Shown here piece after piece: positions 49,011 through 62,829 of a DNA stretch of 64,000 bases. The position numbers and the translations under genes were made by a program. Positions within the stretch are counted from its first letter, which is position 1. Every line of letters begins with the position of its first letter. The DNA is from Microcebus murinus (Eukaryota > Chordata > Mammalia > Primates > Cheirogaleidae). The notes under the pieces were generated by a model. The model was given only the letters and a program-made list of their open reading frames with translations. It was not told where the DNA came from and made no database searches. Location: the NCBI RefSeq assembly GCF_040939455.1, contig NC_134106.1, positions 40,942,001-41,006,000 on the forward strand, read 5' to 3'.

Positions 49011-49950
49011 ACAAAGTGACTATTGAGTTTATTGAATGCCAGAGAGCTATATTAATATTTATCATCTATTTTTATGCCTCATGGAATAGCACCTACTGCT
49101 TTAGGACAAGTATACTGTTAACTATAGCAATCCTTTGTGCCTCACACTCACTAAAAACTAGGGACTATGAATCAAAATGTTCTGGGAGAGACTTGCCATC
49201 TTTCTCACAGATCAATTTTGTCAACAGGGTCGTGTAAGCTTAGCCCCAAATAAACTCAAATTAGCTCCAAAGGGCCCTGTTCCTGTGTTAGGTGTCAAAT
49301 TACAAACTCAAGATGTGAAATAAAACCAAAACAGCCCTACCCTGTGATATTAGAGGGGCTCATTATAAGAAACAATTAATGTTGCTCTAGAACACTTAGG
49401 TCTAACTCTAAACCAAATCGGGACAACTGAATTTTACTTTCAAAATCTAGTATCTAACAATAAGATTATTCAGTCATTTAATATAGTCTACTTGCTTTTC
49501 AAAGTGTAATAGTCATATATTTATAAATTCAAAGAATCAATGTCCTTTTCTATTAGAGACTTATTTTCTTGCACAAGTATGTATGTATTTTATTTATTCA
49601 TTGGTGGTGGTTGAGTGATCCCCAAAGCTAAACTTTGGAGGAGACAGTATGAAAACATTCTTTCTCAGTTTTAGATATCTTCTTTTGAGCCAAAATCAGT
49701 ACTACGTAAAGATAATAATAAAAGACTAGCTAGCCTACTTTTATTCAACTGATAAAACCCTCACTTAATTCTTCCCAAAATATGAATAAAGCTCTTGCTT
49801 GGATATAAGCAATGGATTACAGGGAAGCTAATGTCTACACTAAGGTTTGGCCAGACACTGAAACTGACCATAGATGGGAAGAAAAGGCCTGAGATTTTTA
49901 GCTGGTAGATATGCTGAGGGATGGCTGTTTTCTTCTATATACAAAATTTT

Positions 49951-50203
49951 TCTTTCTTTCTTTTTTTTTTTGAGATAGGTTCTCACCTTTTTGCCTGCTA
50001 GAGTGCAATGGTGTCACCATAGCTCACTGCAACCTCAAATTCCTGGGTTCAAATGATCCTTCTGCCTCCCAAGTAGCTGGGACTAAAGGCACAAGCCACA
50101 ACGCCCGGCTGATTTTTCTATTTTTTGTAGAGATGGGGCCTCTTGCTCAGGCTGGTCTTGAACTCCTGACTAGCATTACAGGCGTGAGCCACCAAGCTCT
50201 GTC
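49951..50203 (-). mobile_element. Alu SINE with internal deletion, same strand as NRXN1
   Basis: Poly(T)/(CTTT)n then 'gagataggttctcacctttt'. About 40 bp of the second arm are missing between 'gaactcctgac' and 'tagcattacaggcgtgag'. CAAAAYTTTTCTTT-type duplications flank it. Confidence 0.9.
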
Positions 50204-51752
50204 AAAACTTTTCTTTTTATATAAAGAATAGGAACTGTAGAGAGAAAAGATTATATCCCACCTTGACCCTAGGTCATTTTTCTCTATGGATTGTGTTTTC
50301 TATATTTCCCTGAATGTCTATCCTCTTCCTTGTCCTACAGAAAAATATTACTTTTCAAATGTAGTGGATTAAAAATGCTATAATTTAAAAAAAACATTTC
50401 TTATAAATTATGCACAATGAATTCAAATAATCTCAAGATTGCATATATATTAGAGATGTGTGTATATATGTATATGTATACACACACCCCAGGAATTCAA
50501 AATTCAAGAAAACTAAAATTGTGGGTTTTTTCCACTACTATTAAACATCATTTAGTAATTTTTAATATTTCTACAATAGTTTTTTGGTAATTACTAGACA
50601 TCATTTACCAACCATATAGCTCTATACTGCTTTGAAATTCTACTTTCAAATATCACCAAGCTGCTTTTGCCTAAACGTGGATTTTTTCCTGTCATTTCCA
50701 TTTTCTTCCCACAATGAAGCCTTAAAATATAGTCACTTCCAAAGTAGTAGCTCTCAGTATCAAGGCAGCAGTGTGCTATGTTCTAGAGCTACAAAATGTA
50801 GCAGATGAAACCTTTTTATGCTGAATATGTCACTGCTTGTTTTACAAAAACCCATGTAATGTTGCTGAATAAAAAGCCTTGGAGTTGCTTCTGTGGCCAA
50901 GGTAGAAGGAAAAAAAGGACTCTAATCCACAGTATTTGATTACAAGCAATTAATTTCCTCTTACAAAGAATAGAATATACTGCAGTAACTCTGTCACTAC
51001 CCGACAAACCAAAGGCAGCGCTTTCTCTTTTAAATACAGTCATCTTTGCTACAGTGTACCAATTAGCTCAGCTGCCAACTTTCACTCAATGACAACTTTC
51101 ATTTTGCAGAATGTTCTTTTACTATGGTGTCTAAGCATTAAAAAAGGAATTTTATTTAAATGTTACCTAAATCATCTATTCCTGCCTGATGGAATACTTT
51201 CATTTTAAACACATTTTTCACAATTATTTTGTCAGAAGGAAACAGGGACAATGGAGATAAGATTTTTAGCCATTTAGCTCATGATAGGAAAACTTGAACA
51301 TTTTAATGGCATACAGGGTTTACGTGTTCTATACCAAGAATATATGCATAAGACAATATGAGGCATTAACAGAAAAAAATATATTTGCATACATTTTTCC
51401 AAGTTGGAATTGATATCATAAATAGACTACCTTATCTAAGAATATTTATTTTATTTTTATCTGCTCAAATATTTCTGAAATGTTTTCAAAACAACTGCAT
51501 GTAGCACAAAACAATAATAGATTTGTGTGAAAACAAAAACAACATTAAGACCATAGCAAAGCCTGAAATACTTCAATTTGTGCCATATATTTGATAAACA
51601 CCTCCTGTGTAAGGAAACTACTTATCTTTTTTGCAACACCAGCCAAAATGTTGTTTAGTCTCATGAGGCCTAAAAATATCCCTACGTAACCCACATGTGA
51701 AATTGGAAAGATCGTGTTTTCTTAAAGTAACCTACAAAAACACCAAAACAAA

Positions 51753-52218
51753 ATCTAAACTGAACAAAGAAACATTTTATCCTTTTTCCCCCTTATTCAC
51801 ACTAAAATTCTAACAACTGTCACAAGAAGTCTTAATATAGGTCTGTTTGAAATATGTAGTTACTTCTATATCTGATAATCACGTTTTTTTCTATTCTTCT
51901 AATCTGAAGGCTAGTAGAATTTTTCTTGACATTTATTCTAAGATCAGAAGTATGCATTAATGGGACATAAAAGCTAGAAAAATTTCAATATTTTCATAAA
52001 TGTTGTTTCACTTATTGTCACTAATGCTTTATTTTGATGATCACTGAAAAACCTGAGGAAATTTCATATTAATTAAAATGTAGAGAATAGTATAAATGAC
52101 TAAATAAGGTTAAATGTCTTCTTACACAATCTGTTCCAAAAGTTATAAGAGAAATGTAGTCATCTCTTAACCATTTAGGACAATGTTAAAAATAAAAGGA
52201 ATTTATTCAGAAATTCAT
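51753..52218 (+). repeat. Intronic direct duplication, copy 1
   Basis: About 466 bp matching 53615-54087 in the same orientation with roughly 95% identity by eye. The shared text starts 'atctaaactgaa' and ends near 'aataaaaggaattt'. It carries no recognisable transposon signature. Confidence 0.95.
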
Positions 52219-53614
52219 AAATAATTCATATATTTCATGGATTTCAGAACTTTATATTTCCTTAAATACTCCATAAACTAAAACAAGATATTTTAATTAG
52301 TAAAACAATGTGAAAAAGTAATGAACTAAAAATTCATCTCTTTTCTCTTTCTTTGAGGATGTGATGAAAACACGTCATAAACAAGTGTTAAGAGCATAAA
52401 GGAAGAGGAGCTGAAAATGGAATGTACACAAATTAGCTTTAAGTCTTAATGGTCAAAAGTTAACTGATTTGTATGTAAAACTAAGCTGATATAGCCAGTT
52501 AATTATGTTGGGCCCAAGAGCACAAGGGGTCTAGGTCAATGGAAAACTTAGCGTAGAACTGATGCAGTCTCAGTATTGGGAGACCACATATGTACACCTT
52601 AATGGCAACATGAAGGCTTTTGACTTTTGTCAGCACGTTAGCCTAAATGATTCAGAAGGTACTTATTATACTAGCAAGGATGAAGAGCTATCATAAGGGT
52701 TATGACCTCTTTCATATTTATATTCCCTTCTTTCATATATTCACTTTGCCAAATGGTTATGGAAAAATTCCTGGCACTCATGCACTGATAAACAATGTCA
52801 CCCTAAAGGACAAGTGAAAAGTGGCTATTAATGCTTCCTATCTCTTCTAATATTTGGCAAGATCTATGATCTAATGGTCTCTTGAAATGTTCCACATGGT
52901 CTGCTTCATCCTAGTAGATTTATCAAGATTCCTCTATGCTAACTCTGTGAATCTTCTTGTTTTTCCATTCTCTAATTAGTATTGTGATTACTTAGTGCAG
53001 GCATAAGCATTTATGTGTTAGGACAGTTATTAACATATTTCCATATTATACTGTAAACCAATTTATTCATATTACATGATAATTTATTGTGAAAAATGCA
53101 CACTAAATGCAAAAGTCATATTCCAGTAGTGCCTTGTATATAAATGGAATAATAAATTCAACTGTTGCTCTGCATAAAAAATTTAAAAGTTAAATCTTTA
53201 AAATTTTAACTTATCCTTAAGTTTGCTGAGACAGTGATTTTAAATAACCACAACAGCAAATAAAATTGTCCTGATATGTATGTGTTCTTTAATTTTTACA
53301 GTCCTTGGTACAATACCTGTGAAAGAACACCATTTCCCCAAATAACTGATTTAGATCCAGTTAAGAAATGCTGTGGGACAAACATGTTTAAGAGATACTT
53401 TGGTTAGTAGAGTCAACAGGGCTGTTTGTGGCAGGCTTCATGTCTTACCAGCCCCTGGGGCCCTCTGTCACCTCCGCCATGCTCCTCTCTATTCTTCTCA
53501 CTTCTTCCCCTTTATGTCTTCTGTGCCTCCCTCTCTCAGCTCTTAAATTATCCTTGTAGATGGCCTGCTGAAAGCTTAGCTAGTATGTCCCTCCCCATAT
53601 CCAAGCAAATGAAG

Positions 53615-54087
53615 ATCTAAACTGAATAAAGAAACATTTTATCCTTTTTCCCCCTTATTCACACTAAAATTCTAACAACTGTCACAAGAAGTTTTAATAT
53701 AGGTCTGTTTGAAATATGTAGTTACTTCCATATCTGATTAATCACATTTTTTCTATTCTTCTAATATGAAGGCTAGAATTTTTCTTGACATTTATTCTAA
53801 GATCAGAAGTATGCATTAATGGGACATAAAAGCTAGAAAAATTTCAATATTTTCATGAATAAATGTTATTTCACTTATTGTCACTAATGCTTTATTTTGA
53901 TGATCACTGAAAAACCTGAGGAAATTTTATAATAATTAAAATGTAGAGAATAGTATAAATGACTAAATAAGGTTAAATGTCTTCTTATACAATCTGTTCC
54001 AAAAGTTATAATAAGAGAAATGTAGTCATCTCTTAACCATTTATGACAATGTTAAAAATAAAAGGAATTTGATCAGATAAATTCATC
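53615..54087 (+). repeat. Intronic direct duplication, copy 2
   Basis: Partner of 51753-52218, offset 1,862 bp. Differences include small indels (for example an extra 'aata' in 'atgaataaatg' at about 53857 and an extra 'ata' in 'ttataataagag' at about 54008) and scattered substitutions. Confidence 0.95.
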
Positions 54088-54324
54088 AGAGAAGTTCAGG
54101 CCAGCAAGTCAGGACTCTTTGCCTCTTGGGGTTGGTGCATCAATCAGCAAAACATTCAATAAACAGCAAAATTTACTGCCAAGTGCCTAATTTCAAATCA
54201 CAATATAAAATAATTCTTACTGTCAAAAATATCTAAATGATTAGACATTTAGTGATTATTTTATCAGAATAACTTTTGTGTTTATATTGGCATGATTACT
54301 TGGCATTATATTGCCATGATTACT

Positions 54325-54530
54325 TTAAAATTACTTTTTTATTTCAAAATATTAAGCGGTACAAATGTTTTTGTTTACATGGATAGCTTTTATAATGCTT
54401 TAGTCAGGGCTCTTAGTGTGCCCATTACCTGAATAGTGTTCACTGTATGTTTAGGTAGGTTTTTATGCCTCCTCTCCTCTTCTTGATTTGTAATGAAATC
54501 AAGTTAGTTTTTTCTAACTTTGTTTACAGA
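54325..54530 (-). mobile_element. L1 3' end fragment
   Basis: 'tttatttcaaaatattaagc' followed by 'ggtacaaatgtttttgttta' and 'ctcttagtgtgcccattacc'; the same family as 24728-25370 and 4617-4914. Confidence 0.75.
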
Positions 54531-54782
54531 TAAAATGCTTTATCAAATAAAATAATATTTGATCACTAATTTTAAAGCATTTGTTATACAGATGGCAATA
54601 TGAGGGGAATATTAAGCTATTAACCTTTGCATTGGATCCTGTATTTACCAATTTGCATTGTTAATTGTACCCAGTCATAACTTAGTATATACAAATAGAA
54701 AGTATACAGTATGCAATTACTTAACAAGATGATTCACAATGGAAGTTTTAAAATAACTGTTTTTAAGAATTTTTTATTTTTA

Positions 54783-55136
54783 TTTTTATTTTTTATTTTT
54801 TTTATTTTTTTTTTTTTTGAGACAGAGTCTCGCTTTGTTGCCCAGGCTAGAGTGAGTGCCGTGGCATCAGCCTAGCTCACAGCAACCTCAAACTCCTGGG
54901 CTCGAGTGATCCTTCTGCCTCAGCCTCCCGGGTAGCTGGGACTACAGGCATGCGCCACCATGCCCGGCTAATTTTTTATATATATATATCAGTTGGCCAA
55001 TTAATTTCTTTCTATTTGTAGTAGAGACGGGGTCTCGCTCTTGCTCAGGCTGGTTTTGAACTCCTGACCTTGAGCAATCCGCCCGCCTCGGCCTCCCAAG
55101 AGCTAGGATTACAGGCGTGAGCCACAGCGCCCGGCC
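54783..55136 (-). mobile_element. Alu SINE, young strepsirrhine-type dimer, with perfect target duplication
   Basis: The 17-bp duplication agaattttttattttta occurs exactly at 54766-54782 and 55137-55153. The body runs from poly(T) 'gagacagagtctcgctttgt' through the linker 'cagttggccaattaatttct' to 'agccacagcgcccggcc'. Low divergence and intact ends suggest a recent insertion. Confidence 0.97.
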
Positions 55137-57059
55137 AGAATTTTTTATTTTTAATTATTATGGGTTTGAAAGGTAAATTTTTGAATATTAATGAATTTTC
55201 CAAAGAGGTTTCATGTTACAAGGAATATGGTTGACATCCTTGGTTATTCTTTCTGAGATTGGAAACATTGTAATCAAATGTTATTTTAAAAACTGCTCTT
55301 TATAACTCTGCATATGCAATATGCCTAATTCTTATGACATTGAGTTTGGTGGGTGGTGGGACCTTAAATTTATATTGAAGAGTTCATTAAGGCAATAACA
55401 TGCTATCAGTTGCTCTTTTTATCACTCAAATTGTCACTTTTATAAAACTATTCTGTATACTTGAATGAGCTGTTCTTCCATGATAATCATATTATATTTG
55501 TACTGTTTCCAAAGTTAGCTTTCAGGGTGAGATTGTAGTTTCCTGGCAATTTTCCAGGCTGGTTTTATTTCTTTACTATAGACTGTTAATGTATAGAGAT
55601 GTCATCAACCATGACCCTGTCATTACAAGGATGAAGCAAGAGTGTCACTAAATCCTGATGATAGGAAAATTCAGATTTTGAGCTTTAAGAAAAAGAATTA
55701 TATGAAATTACTAATCTTAAGAAATAATAAAGCATAAAACATAGCAATGTTAAAATATAGAATGGGAGCCATATATTTCAGATCAGGAGGGATATATAAA
55801 GGATCATAAAACTCCATAATGCCCAACATATATCATTCTGCTAACTGGAATTATTGGACATCCTGACTTACAATGATACTTTAAAAAAAAAGAAAAAATT
55901 ATTGGTAAGATACATTTATTGAATTTTTTCTCAATAGGAGTCTTTGACTAGGTCTTTCTGGTTCTCTCATAGATTAAGCTTAAAGTAATTGATTTTAAAT
56001 TTCTGTCTCCACCCCATCTAGGAAAAAAAGAGTTGCTTAAAATGATCTCACTAGACCAGAGTTCTATATTGTGTCTTAATAGATGTGGAAGTTATTATCA
56101 TTCTAGGCTAGCCTTGAGAATGGTTTCAGATTTACAGGGGAAGATTTGACTTTTCTAGTACCCAGTTTCATTAATACTGTGAAAAGAAAATTGGAATTGT
56201 AGGCTCCTGGGGTGTTTGTGAATTGAGATTAGCACAGTTTTTTCCCCCATCTCCAAAGAAAAAACCACAAAGTTTATTATTTTTCCCTTTTTTGTGCTTC
56301 AATGCAATGTAGGACAGAAGAAAGAATTATGATGTAATAATTCACAAGAAGGCATGTTTAATACCATATTTGTAGGAAGGCAGGTACACGATTTATATTA
56401 CATGCATTAATTTTACTCATACTATGGTTTTCTGAAAAGTCACGGATGCTGGATGTTTCCAATCCTTTCCGTTCTCCCTTCCCACCAATTCCACCCATGC
56501 CCTACACATTCTGAAGTTCACTCTGCCAGGTCAGACGAGAGGCTTGAAAGAGGCCATATCTGACACATCTTAGCCCTTCCCCAATAAATTGGAGATTTAG
56601 AAAGAAGTTGGAAATTAACAAACCTTTGCCACTTGCCTGACTGCTGATATTTTCCTCTACTGCTTTCAAAACCACCAAAACCCATGTTTGAAGGGAAGTT
56701 CAGAGGCCATGATTATGAGATTGAGAGTATTATCTTCTCCAGAAATCTAGGTATTGTGTGGGAAGGGGGAAGGTAGGCACATAAAACTTCTCATGCACTT
56801 GCACAATAGATAACCCCAACTGGGACAGGCTGGCACCACATGGAATGGAAAGGGCAATGGACAACCACACCCTGTATGACTCTAGTGACGTGGAAAATGA
56901 ATGGACAGAGGAACATATACATGCCCCCCTCATCTCTGTGGGAAACCATAGGATCGTAGCATTTACATAATCCTATTATTCAATGATCCTGTATGTTGTA
57001 AACCATGTGCCCACAGCTTGGTCACCTGCAAGCCTCAGTTTTTACATGATCATTGCATC

Positions 57060-57350
57060 TGTGAGGTTTGTATCCATTTTGGTGTTTGCTCAAGAATGTG
57101 CCTGCTGTTCTCATGGCCCTTAATGGTCTGCTCACAGCTACCTATATAAATGTATCTTGCATTTTTTTTCAAAGAAAGTTACAGATGTCATATTATTGCT
57201 GTCCCCACATATCAAAAAATATTTTACATGCATGCCTTGCTCATGTGATGTTTTTCCTCCTGCCTGTCTAAATGGTACTTATTCCTCAAGACTTGGCTTA
57301 AATGCCCAATATTTTATGAAAATTTCCCTAAGAATATTCCCTCCTTCTGT
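57060..57350 (+). repeat. L2 LINE fragment
   Basis: 'atgttttcctcctgcc'-like text near 57248, then 'ctcaagacttggcttaaatg' and 'aatttccctaagaatattcc' are L2 3' blocks. Confidence 0.6.
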
Positions 57351-57770
57351 TAACAAATATATAGTGACCAAATATATAGTTAATGTTCCAGGGATTGTAC
57401 TAAGTCTTGGTATAGCAGATAACCAAACATTTGATTTATATGACCTCATAGGCAAAGAGACATACAGTTAAATACAAAGCAATGGCTGGGATATGCATGA
57501 TGAAGGACAGCTGCAGGCACCATGCAGGAGTAGGACAGAGGTTTCTGGCTTCAACTGGGGAATCGGGAAGACCCTTCTAAATCCGTGACATTTATGATGA
57601 GACTTAGAAAATGAGTAGAGAGTTGTCAAGTGAAAAGTGGGCAGAAAAATCTCCTAATAAAGAACAACATGTGGGATGACCTTGAGAAAACATCTTTTTC
57701 AGGAACTAAAGAAAAGCCAAAGTGTCTGTAGCATAGTGAGTTTAGGGGGATAATGAGAAGAAATTTTAAG
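57345..57770 (+). repeat. Old mammalian interspersed repeat, unnamed
   Basis: Starts 'tgttccagggattgtactaa' and continues with 'ggaatcgggaagacccttct' and 'gtgacatttatgatgagact'. Same family as 9345-10265 and 35360-36045. Confidence 0.45.
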
Positions 57771-57829
57771 GTGCATGTGAAATTTATCACATAGATCACA
57801 GAATGTACAATGAAGACATAAATGAAAAG

Positions 57830-58060
57830 ATCAGCATATTTGACTCCATGAATAATACTTTTATGTGGCAGAAGGTAACACTAACAAAGTGAAAATGCAG
57901 ATTAGAAGGGGAGAAAATATTTATAGCATGTATGACAGACTAAGAATAAATACTTCTAAAATAGAGTGTGTGTCAATTGGTAGGGGAAAAAAACACCAAA
58001 AGAATGGACAAAAATATTCACAAGCCTGTGAAGGAGATCTAAATGCTGGTGAGAATATGA
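57830..58060 (+). repeat. L1 ORF2 3' fragment, sense
   Basis: 'ggagaaaatatttatagcat' and 'aacaccaaaagaatggacaa' are an ORF2 C-terminal stretch in forward orientation, opposite to the Alus and to NRXN1. Confidence 0.65.
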
Positions 58061-59569
58061 ATTCTTGTTTTTAGAAATTATTCTAATACCATCTATTAAA
58101 TTATAAATTCTCTCAATCATATATTACATCACTCATTTTAGTATGAATTCTATACTACTGTGAAATCCTACATAAATGTTTCATTTACTCTTTTTCTCTT
58201 TCTGACTAGATTATAGTTTCCTGTGACTCTATTTCTTTTTCTTACCAATTCCCCCACCTTCCAACCTCTAATGAAGATTTTCTGACTGAGTAGAGGAAAA
58301 GATATTTATAAGTTGATAAATGTTCAGGGGTAAACTAAGGTGAATCTAACCATTAAGCAAATCTAAGAGAACTTTGATATCAAAGTTTTGAATAAAAGTT
58401 CTAATCAAGGGGACAAAACACTGGCATTACCATTGCATACTTCCTCATAAAAATTTTTACCACAATATTTCCTAACTCCCAACCTTCACAGCTAGAGTAA
58501 AAGAGATAAGTATGATTTTTATTTCATTAAACCAGAAATCATTTCTCCTGTGCTTGGGAGAATTGGGATCAATGTATTAATATATTAACACAAATATTGT
58601 ATCAGCTTTCCCTATGCTTCCAGGTAATATGTCACTACGTTAAAGTTAACAAAGTCATTAGTTGTCTTCAGTTTGATTCATTCCAGTGCCTTATTTACAT
58701 CAGCATCATCTGATACCCACAGTACTACAAATAGCTGATGGCTAACTTGGAGCTCTTTTTATCAATCACCCAGAGTAGTTGCAGAAGTTTCCAGAGTACT
58801 TTTCAGTCTTGTTGCTATTAGAATTAAAAAAGGATATCACCAATCAGACCAAACTTTCCACAACTGTGAAGCAAAAGAAGAGCCATATAGGCTCTAATTG
58901 AGAAAATCAGTTTCAAAACTAGGGAGCCCAGAGAGTCTGTGTGTGTGTTTCATCAAAATGTAAGACATTTCAGAAAATGCAAAAAGAGTTCTATTTTGAA
59001 ATGTAGATGATACTCTTTATTACTGATTTCTACTCTACTAAGATCCTTACCAAAATAACTTCTCTTCCTGGGAGCTCATTGACTAAAACACCCAGAAATA
59101 CACCCAGAAATCACTTTTCTTAAAATGCATTTTCTTCTTTACATATAAAAATTTGAACAGTCTATCTTTACACAAAGCCAGGAGATTCCTTCCAAGGAAT
59201 CCTTAAGGGCTGAAACCAGGAATTTGGGGAAAACTTTGTTTATAGTAAGACAAAAATGGCATCATGATTGTGGCTAGAGTAAAGAGTGTGACGTGTGTGC
59301 GTGTGCGAGTGAATACTGCAGCATTCCTTCTAGTTCTCTCATAGAAGTTGCTAAAGTGACCTTTTCTTTTGTTCATGAATTTATAAGTAAAACTGGGATT
59401 TAGAAGAGCTCCAGGAAAGATTTCACAATATTTTGGGTTTAACTTCATCAATTATGTTGCCTTATCAAAACCCTCTTTCTTAATTTCCTCCCAAATATCA
59501 TTAATTGTCCACAGATGCTCAATATGGCTACTGTGAGTTCTGACCCACTGCAATACCTAAATCTCTTAT

Positions 59570-59765
59570 TTAGTTAACTATTACTTTTACCCATTACATG
59601 GTAGGCCCCATGCTGTGCACTTTACACACATTATCTAATTTATTCTTCATAACAGCTCTGTGGTGGTGGTGTTATCATTACAGGAAAGAAAACTAAGTTT
59701 CAAAGGTTTTAGGTTATTTAGGCTTCATAAGTGGCACAGCCAAAATTCAAACCCAGGTCTGTGTA
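59570..59765 (-). repeat. MIR SINE
   Basis: 'atctaatttattcttcataa', 'ttacaggaaagaaaactaag' and 'aattcaaacccaggtctgtg' in reverse MIR order. Confidence 0.75.
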
Positions 59766-59989
59766 TGTTTATTACAGTTATATACATTCAGTGTATCTGT
59801 ATTTATGACTGCAGAACAATTTGTTTTCAATTTTATCCCTGTGTTATAAGCAGCTGTCCAATCCCACCTCTTCCAGCCACACTCCACTCCACCTCCTGCC
59901 ATCTATCTGTCCTTTACTGTAGGAGGTGATATTCCCACAGAATCTTAGCAAAACAATGAAGAGTGGTAAAAAGAATATTGGAGTAGGCA

Positions 59990-60140
59990 GTTAGAGTCCT
60001 GGCCCTGCACCTAACTTGAGTGGCAGTTGACAATTCATTACCTTCTGCTAACATTTCTTTACTTAATCATTACTTAAATTATTTACCTCCCAGGGTCACC
60101 ATGAGCATCAGATTAAGTTGGACATTAAACGTGAAAGTGC
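59990..60140 (+). repeat. MIR SINE fragment
   Basis: 'gagtcctggccctgcaccta' and 'acctcccagggtcaccatga' in MIR order. Confidence 0.6.
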
Positions 60141-61534
60141 TCGAAGGATGGAGAGCTTTGTGAAAGCAGTGATGGTTTATTTTCCCCATGCCTTCCGTAC
60201 AAAAGGTAAGAAATTGGCAGCTGTCTCAACAATTTGACAATTCTGCAACATGTACTGCACACCATGGCTCAATCCCCTGTGGCACTGACCACTGAGGGCA
60301 TTATCTCTGTGGGGGTAGTTGTATTTGAGGACTTCTCTTTCATGAATGGAGGCCCTGTGAATTCAGGTGGCAAAATAGCCATTTACATAGAGCCGCATGT
60401 TGTGTCAGGCCATTAATTGCAGTGCTGCATGTGGAGCTTGTTTTTGTTTATGTGTGGAACATTCTATCTTTAATGGATCAGTGCTCTCTGGCTCCTGTGG
60501 TTGGAGTGAATTAAATTTCTCCCTCTTTCAAAATTTTATTATGATATTTTATGTTGTTAGGTGTCATAAAATCAATCATCTAAGACTACTCTTTGGTAAT
60601 ACATAGCTGACAGCAAGGCTTAGTTTCTTACAAATAACAATTTTAGAAAGAAACCCTAAAACCTAATCAAAAGAGTTATTAAGTAAATTTCTTCCCCTCT
60701 TTCCTTCCATGCTCTGGAATCCCTACATAGTGTACCCTGGATGGGATCCAAAGTAAAGTTTCTACTGCAGAGTTGCATGCTAGGTCCTGCGTGTGTCCCT
60801 CCTCAGCCAGGTGCCTACACAGGATATAAGCCTGAGTCGTTCTGTGTAAGAGGGCACCGTACAGTTTTCCTGATTTAAAACTGGGTCTGTTCACTTTGGG
60901 TGACCATCTTTATATTCCTGTCATGAAGCTATTGCTGTCTCAATTTTCTTCTGTTGGGAAAAGATCATATTCTTTTTGGCGAAAGTGTAATAGCTAAGGT
61001 GAAAGATGAGCCGGCTTCCCTCTGAGCCCATTAGAGGGAAGCCTGTCAAACACAGAATTAGGAAATATGGGAGATAAGACATCTGGGGGGAGTAGTTGTG
61101 TTGGTCTGTATGCCTGCTAGGTCAAGCTACCAAGAGTATTCCTGTGTATCTTAGGAGGAAGAACAAGGGGAAGCATGAAAATTAATCATTCTGTCTTTCA
61201 AAAGCCCTCTCTCTCTCTTTAGAGGAAAAAGAAAAGCCTAAATTGTTTTCCTCCAAAAATAACAATAGCAGATGATATGTTCCCTCCTCCCACCATAGCA
61301 ACCTAAATTTATCCAGCTGAAGCACTGCTCTTGTCTTACCAGTTTCAGTGGTTACTGATGAAAGTTTTACACTGATAGAATTTAGAAATACTTCTTAAAA
61401 CTTTCTAGATGTTACAGTGTCAAATACTAACATTTCTCCTCCTTGTTTGAGGATATAGATTTATTTCCATTAATGATATGGTTTATTCCTTAGTTAATTT
61501 GCTGGTATTATTAATAAATGCTAATTTATATTAA

Positions 61535-61735
61535 AGTTTCCAAGGGACAGACTCTGCTAAGTGCATTACATGCATTGTCTCATTTTTATTAGTACAACAT
61601 TATGGGTATTTAACATTATTCATGCCATTTTGCAGATGCAAAAAGTCAAGGATGCAGAGGTTAAATGATTTCCTTCTAACTACACAGCAGGTGGCTGAAC
61701 TGGGATTTGAACACAGACACTGACTTCCCAAGTTT
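61535..61735 (-). repeat. MIR SINE
   Basis: 'ttgcagatgcaaaaagtcaa', 'gaggttaaatgatttccttc' and 'gatttgaacacagacac' in reverse MIR order. Confidence 0.75.
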
Positions 61736-61934
61736 GCTCAGTGATGCAAAAGATTTTAGTGTGCTTCCAGATGGGGCAACATTAGTACTTTCTCTTTCTT
61801 TCCCCTAGTTTTATATTTTTTCATGGAATTGATGGCTCTGGCTATAGTGGCATCTTTAATACATCATTCTTAACCTGGAACATAAATATTCTTATCTTTT
61901 CTATTTTAGTACCAATGCCAGGCTTCTTATAACC

Positions 61935-62290
61935 CTCTGCGGATGGATAAGGAGCTACTCATGATAATAGTGATCTAATTAGCAAGTCAATGTGTTGTGA
62001 TGAGATCTGTAGGCTAAAGCCAAATGTAGCATTTGCTGCTCCTTAGAGCACATGAGCCAACAATGAAAGCATATTGTCTCTTCATGGAGGTAACATTTCC
62101 TGTAGAGTAGGATTTAGAATATGCTAGCATACTTCTGATGTCATCTGAACAAATGTAATTAATGAGGTACTATGAAAACTCCACAGGAAACCAATTTCAT
62201 TATCAAAACAGCTATTTGACACAAATTACAAGACAACATGGCTTCATTTCTTCCTGGATTTCATATTTTCATAAGAGATGAACGTACCCT
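61935..62290. promoter_or_regulatory. Candidate conserved intronic element with homeobox-type TAATTA motifs
   Basis: Unique, transposon-free sequence with TAATTA cores at about 61977 and 62156. The composition resembles known developmental enhancers, but this is weak inference from appearance only. Confidence 0.2.
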
Positions 62291-62829
62291 ATATTTTTCT
62301 AAACCTATAGTACATTTCTCACTTCACAGTTGGTAAATATTTTAGAGCAAGGAGATACATCTTGTTGTTTCTTTCCGAACCTCAACAGAACATGTCGCAC
62401 CTTTGAAAGGTTCTTACTGTATTTTAGAATTTCTAATAAGAACTTGTGATATGAAACGGATTATTAATCCTTTAAGGCTGGATACATATAGACTACCTAA
62501 AAACTTATTCTGTACTTATTACTGAACAGAATTTTATTATTGTGGGAAGGTTCAGAATTAGCAGCCATCTAATTTTTTCAGACTTTCAAGTAAATACTTA
62601 ATCTGACTCAGCAAACTCACTTAATCTAACTCAGCAAACTCACTTATATGCTAAGTAATTATTATAAGTGGCCAATCATATGTTAAGACATTTTAATAGG
62701 GCCCACCCTGTCTACCAATAAAATGGATTATGCTCATTTTTCACTCAGATCAAATCTGTGGTACCTTATGAGAGACCTCACTATGTGGCTGGATAATGTC
62801 ACAAAACCAGCCCTAGTAGCAGCAGGTAC

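Noticed and set aside
48985..49012. ATG at 49012 as a start for a short 111-residue protein
   Set aside because: The bases from 49012 to 48985 are the polypyrimidine tract and acceptor of the intron; the neurexin exon begins at 48984.
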